Shown here piece by piece: positions 6,301 through 8,176 of a stretch of DNA of 8,176 bases. Positions within the stretch are counted from its first letter, which is position 1, and each line of letters opens with the position of its first letter. The position numbers and the translations under genes were made by a program. The stretch lies in contig JADFXE010000010.1 in assembly GCA_015233705.1 (NCBI GenBank), forward strand, positions 15,479 to 23,654, written 5' to 3'. This DNA comes from Candidatus Omnitrophota bacterium (lineage in GTDB: Bacteria; Omnitrophota; Koll11; Zapsychrales; Fredricksoniimonadaceae). A model generated the notes under the pieces. It searched no databases and had not been told where the DNA came from. It worked only from the letters and a program-made list of their open reading frames with translations.

Positions 6301-8176
6301 GAGCCACTGGTCGGGCATGGCAATGAAATCCCCGCCAAAGATGATCGGCTCCACCGGAGGCGCGAACCAGGGAAATTTCCTGATCGCGAACGGCGCCGGC
6401 CCGGAGGCCAGTTCCCGGCCCACGGTGTCCTTGACCGGCACGCCGAGAATGTGGACCTCGCTGCGTGTGCCGTCTTTTTCGGTGGTGACGTAATGGATGG
6501 CCCGACGGTCGATCCCGAAGAATCCCTGGTCTTTGAGTTTCAGCAATGATGTCTGGCCGTTCCAGTCAAAAAGTCCGGGGTCCAGGTAAACGACTTGGGC
6601 GCCCTTCAAATCCAGTTGCCCGTAAGGACGAAAATGCGGCAGGAACACAACGCCTTTCTCACGCAGGCTTATCACTAAATCCTTGATGAATGCGCGCGCC
6701 TTCTGCTGGATATCACCCGCGATCCCCTCGATCGTGACATTGCCGGGATCGATCTTGCGGATGGCGGTCACAATGGTATTGATGTAGCGGAGCTTGAGCT
6801 CGGGCGAAAGCGCGTCATTGGCCTTGAGCCCTTCGATCATGCGCATGGCGGCCCGGACAAAGATCTCTTTCTTGGGCGGAAACCCGACCTGGTCGCGCGA
6901 CATCTGGGTCCCGATGAAGCGGCCGAACTCAAGGCCCATCTCGCCGGTGGCTACGGCTTCAGGAAGAATGGCCTGCTCCTTCTCTTCGGAACGTTCCTTG
7001 AAAAGATCCACCCGCTGCAGGACCTCGCCGTTACGCACAAAGGCGACCGTGCCGGCCCCGGCCTCTTCCTCAAAGACCGCGACCCGCTTCAGCTCGTCCT
7101 GGATATCCTCCTCCTTGGTCAAAGGATCAACGCGCTTGGTCTCGCTGTCCTCAGGCACGAACATCTTGGCCAGATGCTCGTATTTCATCCCCGCGCCGAT
7201 GTCACGAATGCGCACGGTCCGGCCCGTGATCTCGACCACCACGTCCGGCTGTTTTGCGCGATCGTCGCGGGGCGTGCCCATCAGGGTCTTGCGCTGGCCC
7301 CAGCCATTGACCCAATGTTCCTCGCCGTTGATCCGGACCAGGACATCGACGTTACGCTCGTAGCGGAAGCGTTTCAGGATCCTTTGCGCCAGGCCCCATT
7401 GGGTCAGCTTCCGGGAGCTGCCGTTCGGGTCGCCCAACGGAATATCCTCTCCCAGCTCAAGGAAGACTTCGGTACCTTGAGGAAAATCAATGTCCGTCTC
7501 CTGCGGCGGGGTGATGAACGACCCGCCCTGCGTCCCCCGGGCCAGGGTCTGAACGTAGACCTTGCCCTCGCCGTTGTTGGTCGTGATGGTGAGCCGGTCC
7601 TTGGGCGAGCGCAGCCAGTTCCAAAAAGGCTTCACGCCCAGGCCAAACTGGCCGGCCAGACCGCCGACCTTGCGTAAGATCTTCACTGCGTCGATCGCAT
7701 TGGTGACTGCCTCGACCACAGGCTGGCCGCGGGTGTCATCGCTCTGCGACTCGACGTACTTGTCGATATTGGGGTCGCCGTATTTGCCCTTGCCCAGCGC
7801 GCTAATGGCCTCGGGAGAAGGGTCCTTGAGAAGATCTCTCAGCTGTTCGACCGGTTTGGTCGTCAGGAGCCGCAAGGCAAAAACATAGTGCCACCAGTCC
7901 ACAAAGGTTTTTCCCCAGCGCTGCATGGTCGTAGCGTTGGGACTATTGCGGATCTCATCCGCATGGTCGGCCTGCTGGCTGGCGTCGGACGAAAGTGCGT
8001 CTGGCTGAGATCCCTCGACTCGGGCTGCGTCCTCGCTCGGGATGACATTGGTGTCATTCCGAGCCCCAAACTTCGTGTCATTCCGAGCCCCAGGCTCCGT
8101 GTCATTCCGAGCCCCTTCGAGGCGAGGAATCTCTACCTTCTCTCCTCCCGGCAGGCCCAACTCCACAGACACAAGC
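1..8176 (-). CDS. Giant multidomain protein, internal fragment (Hsp90-like ATPase plus four ~460-aa repeat units)
   Basis: I translated the minus strand line by line in one frame across the whole window and met no stop codon, giving 2,725 complete residues. Protein-level patterns continue in the same frame from end to end: GHKL ATPase motifs at residues 155-330, then four homologous units at 730-2605, then a helical tail. The start lies beyond 8176 and the stop before position 1. The first in-frame ATG (7924-7926) follows coding-like sequence and has no purine-rich ribosome binding site upstream, so it is probably an internal Met; a GTG at 8170-8172 cannot be excluded as a start but is also unsupported. 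I see no transmembrane segment or signal peptide within the window. Only five cysteines occur (residues about 866, 1023, 1301, 2049 and 2280). The full-length function is not recognised; ATP binding is the one activity that can be predicted. Reading frame very secure, function open. Confidence 0.96.
361..1713 (-). repeat. Degenerate fourth repeat unit D (residues 2155-2605, 451 aa)
   Basis: D lacks most of the exact motifs of A-C, but related strands occur at the same offsets. LSASGRFSF (107) stands where LSADR lies in the others (111-118). A strand through ALNGAFAVLEQNDG (Asn at 190) matches DPTGQFSI or DPTGKFAI (191-205). A stretch starting GGVISGLELKDGAFHEG corresponds to DIVISNGNTATDLKSRKSTKFEG in C. 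KDWFIFYDKATGERKFFNP (aromatic at 427) matches KYFVFTNPATKDAVYVNP in C (426). Its opening (VPHKPKQLVDLRTGGQLF) also resembles EGNIYDLQTKKPV. The preserved length and register make chance unlikely, so D is best read as an old copy of the same domain. The alternative is an unrelated propeller of similar size. Confidence 0.65.
1714..3120 (-). repeat. Protein repeat unit C, probable beta-propeller (residues 1686-2154, 469 aa)
   Basis: Unit C starts with GEPEGRFMVHEGNIYDLQT. Its landmarks are LSADRNYALV at offset 118, GYVASDPTGKFAI (Asp at 205), FYKHPDRDIVIS (Tyr at 312), ATDLKSRKSTKFEGEI (compare AYDLKSDKKTKFEGAI in A), and EYPQVSFDGKYFVFTNPAT near 418. Unlike A and B it lacks the PIIGWPKEE ending; the equivalent place reads EIRRWAKPELS. 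Yet the strand before it shares a 22-base identical run with unit A (1823-1844 and 4718-4739), where B has a substitution (YNPDTG for TNPAT). C is thus mosaic: more diverged from A and B overall, but locally closer to A. Confidence 0.82.
3121..4617 (-). repeat. Protein repeat unit B, probable beta-propeller (residues 1187-1685, 499 aa)
   Basis: Unit B starts with GEPKGRLLFLKDKIWDIKTD and repeats every landmark of unit A: LSADRKTALV at offset 117, NYVFTDPTGQFSV (Asp at 195), IYKHPEFDVLI (Tyr at 327), DYPEFFYDGEYFVFYNPDTG near 440 and PIIGWPKEETPPE at the end. It is the longest unit. The extra length comes from insertions after DPTGQFSV (a Ser/Gly/Lys-rich loop), before YKHP, around residues 1585-1615, and in an extended Pro/Ala-rich linker to unit C. 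At the unit end it is very close to A in DNA as well as protein: an 18-base run is identical between 3224-3241 and 4688-4705, a spacing of 1,464 bases or 488 codons. B is therefore probably a direct duplicate of A, or the reverse. Confidence 0.85.
4618..4656 (-). other. Proline/alanine/glutamate linker between units A and B
   Basis: The segment PKEEAPPEPVAPK follows the conserved PIIGW strand that closes unit A and leads into the GEPKGR that opens unit B. Its composition is typical of stiff, extended interdomain linkers, which helps fix the unit boundary. A related, longer linker (starting PKEETPPEAPVAALAP) occupies 3121-3192 between B and C, so linker and repeat were duplicated together. Confidence 0.75.
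4618..5988 (-). repeat. Protein repeat unit A, probable beta-propeller (residues 730-1186, 457 aa)
   Basis: Unit A opens with GEPSGRFIVSNGELWDIETG. It carries the landmark motifs shared with B and C, at these offsets from the unit start: LSADR at 111, NYVATDPTGQFSI at 191, YKHPDLDVVIS at 305, DYPEVFYDGEYFVFTNPAT from about 408, and a closing PIIGWPKEE followed by a Pro/Ala linker. Several landmarks have the form of propeller blade strands: a hydrophobic strand, a turn of the S-x-D or D-G type, then another hydrophobic strand ending in a Trp or Phe and Asp. A unit of this length would hold roughly seven to ten four-stranded blades. No catalytic signature is visible, so a binding or scaffolding role is likely. 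It contains two of the protein's five cysteines. Confidence 0.85.
5989..7080 (-). other. Unassigned alpha/beta region and proline-rich linker between ATPase and repeats (residues 366-729)
   Basis: No family is recognised. Residues about 366-400 continue from the ATPase with a charged stretch (LFKERSEEKEQAILP). Residues about 425-500 look helical, including an amphipathic stretch around DIQQKARAFIKDLVISLREK. Residues about 500-620 alternate short strands and turns (VVFLPHFRPYGQ, AQVVYLDPGLFDW, IHYVTT, SEVHILGVPV) and could be an additional domain analogous in position to the Hsp90 middle domain; that analogy rests on position alone. A helical piece around ERLEFMVKAQVIKAALEKT (residues about 645-665) follows. 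The last 60 or so residues are rich in Pro, Glu, Lys and Arg and form a linker to unit A that ends just before GEPSGRF. Confidence 0.5.
7081..7740 (-). other. Hsp90-like GHKL ATPase domain with rearranged motif order (residues 146-365)
   Basis: The GHKL nucleotide-binding motifs are readable. The N-box is EAVTNAIDA (residues 155-163), with E155, N159 and D162 at Hsp90 spacing. The glycine-rich G2 motif is GQFGLG (175-180), close to GQFGVG of Hsp90. GGSF follows at 217-220, as in Hsp90, and GTEVFLEL (234-241) matches the strand carrying the nucleotide-contacting Thr. The G1 motif DIGAGM (325-330), preceded by the strand VEITGRTVRIR, is also present, but lies after all the others. In Hsp90, MutL, gyrase and histidine kinases, G1 and the lid sit between the N-box and G2; here only 11 residues separate those two. 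All key residues are present, so ATP binding and probably hydrolysis are plausible. There is no HisKA phosphoacceptor, so this is not an ordinary sensor kinase. GQFGLG and GGSF place it nearer Hsp90 and sacsin-type domains than gyrase or MutL. Confidence 0.82.
7741..7926 (-). other. Helical segment leading into the ATPase (residues 84-145)
   Basis: Beginning at MQRWGKTFVDWWHYVF, this segment has an amphipathic, aromatic-rich helix, then a second predicted helix (PVEQLRDLLKDPSPEAISAL), then a polar loop leading directly to the N-box. Hsp90-type ATPases have an N-terminal strand and helix in this position that pack on the nucleotide-binding core, so this is probably the first structural element of the ATPase fold. 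That role is inferred from position only. Confidence 0.5.
8007..8133. repeat. Head-to-head pair of an interspersed palindromic repeat embedded in the gene
   Basis: The right arm, 8101-8133, reads gtcattccgagcccc...cgaggcgaggaatctc on the plus strand. The left arm, 8007-8046, read on the minus strand gives gtcatcccgagcgagg...gtcgagggatctc. The two share the same head (gtcat-y-ccgagc) and tail (cgagg-r-atctc), differ by an internal length change (33 versus 40 nt) and face each other, so the region could fold into a large hairpin. From general experience, elements of this form are dispersed, usually intergenic, repeats in many bacterial genomes; here the pair sits inside an open reading frame. 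The arms are translated as EIPRLEGARND and VIPSEDAARVEGSQ. The element's mechanism of spread is not visible. Confidence 0.75.
8051..8122. repeat. Three tandem 24-bp repeats encoding GARND octapeptides
   Basis: The 17-base core gtgtcattccgagcccc occurs without change at 8051-8067, 8075-8091 and 8099-8115, an exact 24-bp period. The seven bases after each core differ (aaacttc, aggctcc, ttcgagg). Because 24 is a multiple of three, the repeat does not disturb the minus-strand frame and is translated as an eight-residue repeat containing GARND. The third monomer runs directly into the right arm of the inverted interspersed repeat, so the tandem copies look like partial duplications of that element's head. 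Confidence 0.9.

Larger units (their letters stand above)
7927..8175 (-). other. Low-complexity, probably disordered N-side segment (residues 1-83)
   Basis: This stretch precedes the ATPase and is rich in Asp, Ser, Ala, Glu, Asn and Gly, with no hydrophobic core pattern. It contains three copies of the pentapeptide GARND at eight-residue spacing, then a segment beginning NVIPSEDAARVEG, then a run of Ser, Asp and Gln. Most of it (8007-8133) is translated from the DNA repeat cluster listed separately. The residues before the repeats (LVSVELGLPGGEKVEI) look like ordinary coding sequence, which argues that the gene started further upstream. It is probably a flexible linker between an unseen upstream domain and the ATPase. 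The alternative, that the repeats mark an intergenic region and the gene starts after them, is less likely because no start with a ribosome binding site follows. Confidence 0.6.

Noticed and set aside
7081..7740. Two-component sensor histidine kinase
   Set aside because: There is no HisKA-type phosphoacceptor helix before the N-box and no receiver domain in the window. GQFGLG and GGSF resemble Hsp90 rather than histidine kinases.
5860..7888. Several plus-strand open frames of 100-190 codons between 5860 and 7888
   Set aside because: Their low stop frequency follows from the GC-rich third positions of the opposite strand. The minus-strand frame here has recognisable ATPase motifs, and the antisense translations show none.
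7924..7926. ATG as the start of the gene
   Set aside because: It is the first in-frame Met in the window, but no purine-rich site precedes it and coding-like sequence continues upstream to the window edge. It remains a fallback if the repeat cluster proves untranslated.
8007..8133. Rho-independent terminator or CRISPR-like array
   Set aside because: The inverted arms could form a hairpin, but there is no T-tract after either arm and the frame remains open through it. Three units of 24 bp with seven-base spacers do not fit CRISPR geometry.

Overview
The window lies entirely inside one gene. On the minus strand a single reading frame (codons starting at window positions 1, 4, 7 and so on, read right to left) is open from the right edge to the left edge with no stop codon. 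It encodes at least 2,725 residues, and neither its start nor its stop is visible. There is no intergenic space, tRNA, rRNA, CRISPR array, promoter or terminator that I can support. Below, residues are numbered from the first complete codon in the window (residue 1 at 8173-8175, residue 2725 at 1-3).

Layout in protein order, right to left on the map. Residues 1-83 (7927-8175) are a polar, probably disordered segment containing a translated DNA repeat cluster: three 24-bp monomers plus two arms of an inverted repeat. Residues 84-145 are helical. Residues 146-365 (7081-7740) form an Hsp90-like GHKL ATPase in which the motif order is rearranged. Residues 366-729 (5989-7080) are an unassigned alpha/beta region ending in a proline-rich linker. 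Residues 730-2605 (361-5988) are four consecutive homologous units of about 450-500 residues, here called A, B, C and D. They are rich in blade-like strand motifs and are probably beta-propellers. A, B and C are clearly related to each other and D is strongly diverged. Residues 2606-2725 (1-360) are an alanine- and glutamate-rich helical tail that runs off the window.

Inferred working model: an ATP-driven, Hsp90/sacsin-like conformational module at the N-terminal side is joined to a string of large propeller-type binding domains. This suggests a scaffold or chaperone-like machine, or a sensor with ligand-binding propellers. No substrate or pathway can be read from the sequence.

Organism: bacterial, moderately GC-rich, with an ordinary codon table. 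A gene this long, and a short interspersed repeat of the gtcat(t/c)ccgagc...gaggaatctc type, would fit an uncultivated lineage known for giant proteins, such as Omnitrophota. That is a weak inference, and no taxonomic marker gene is present.
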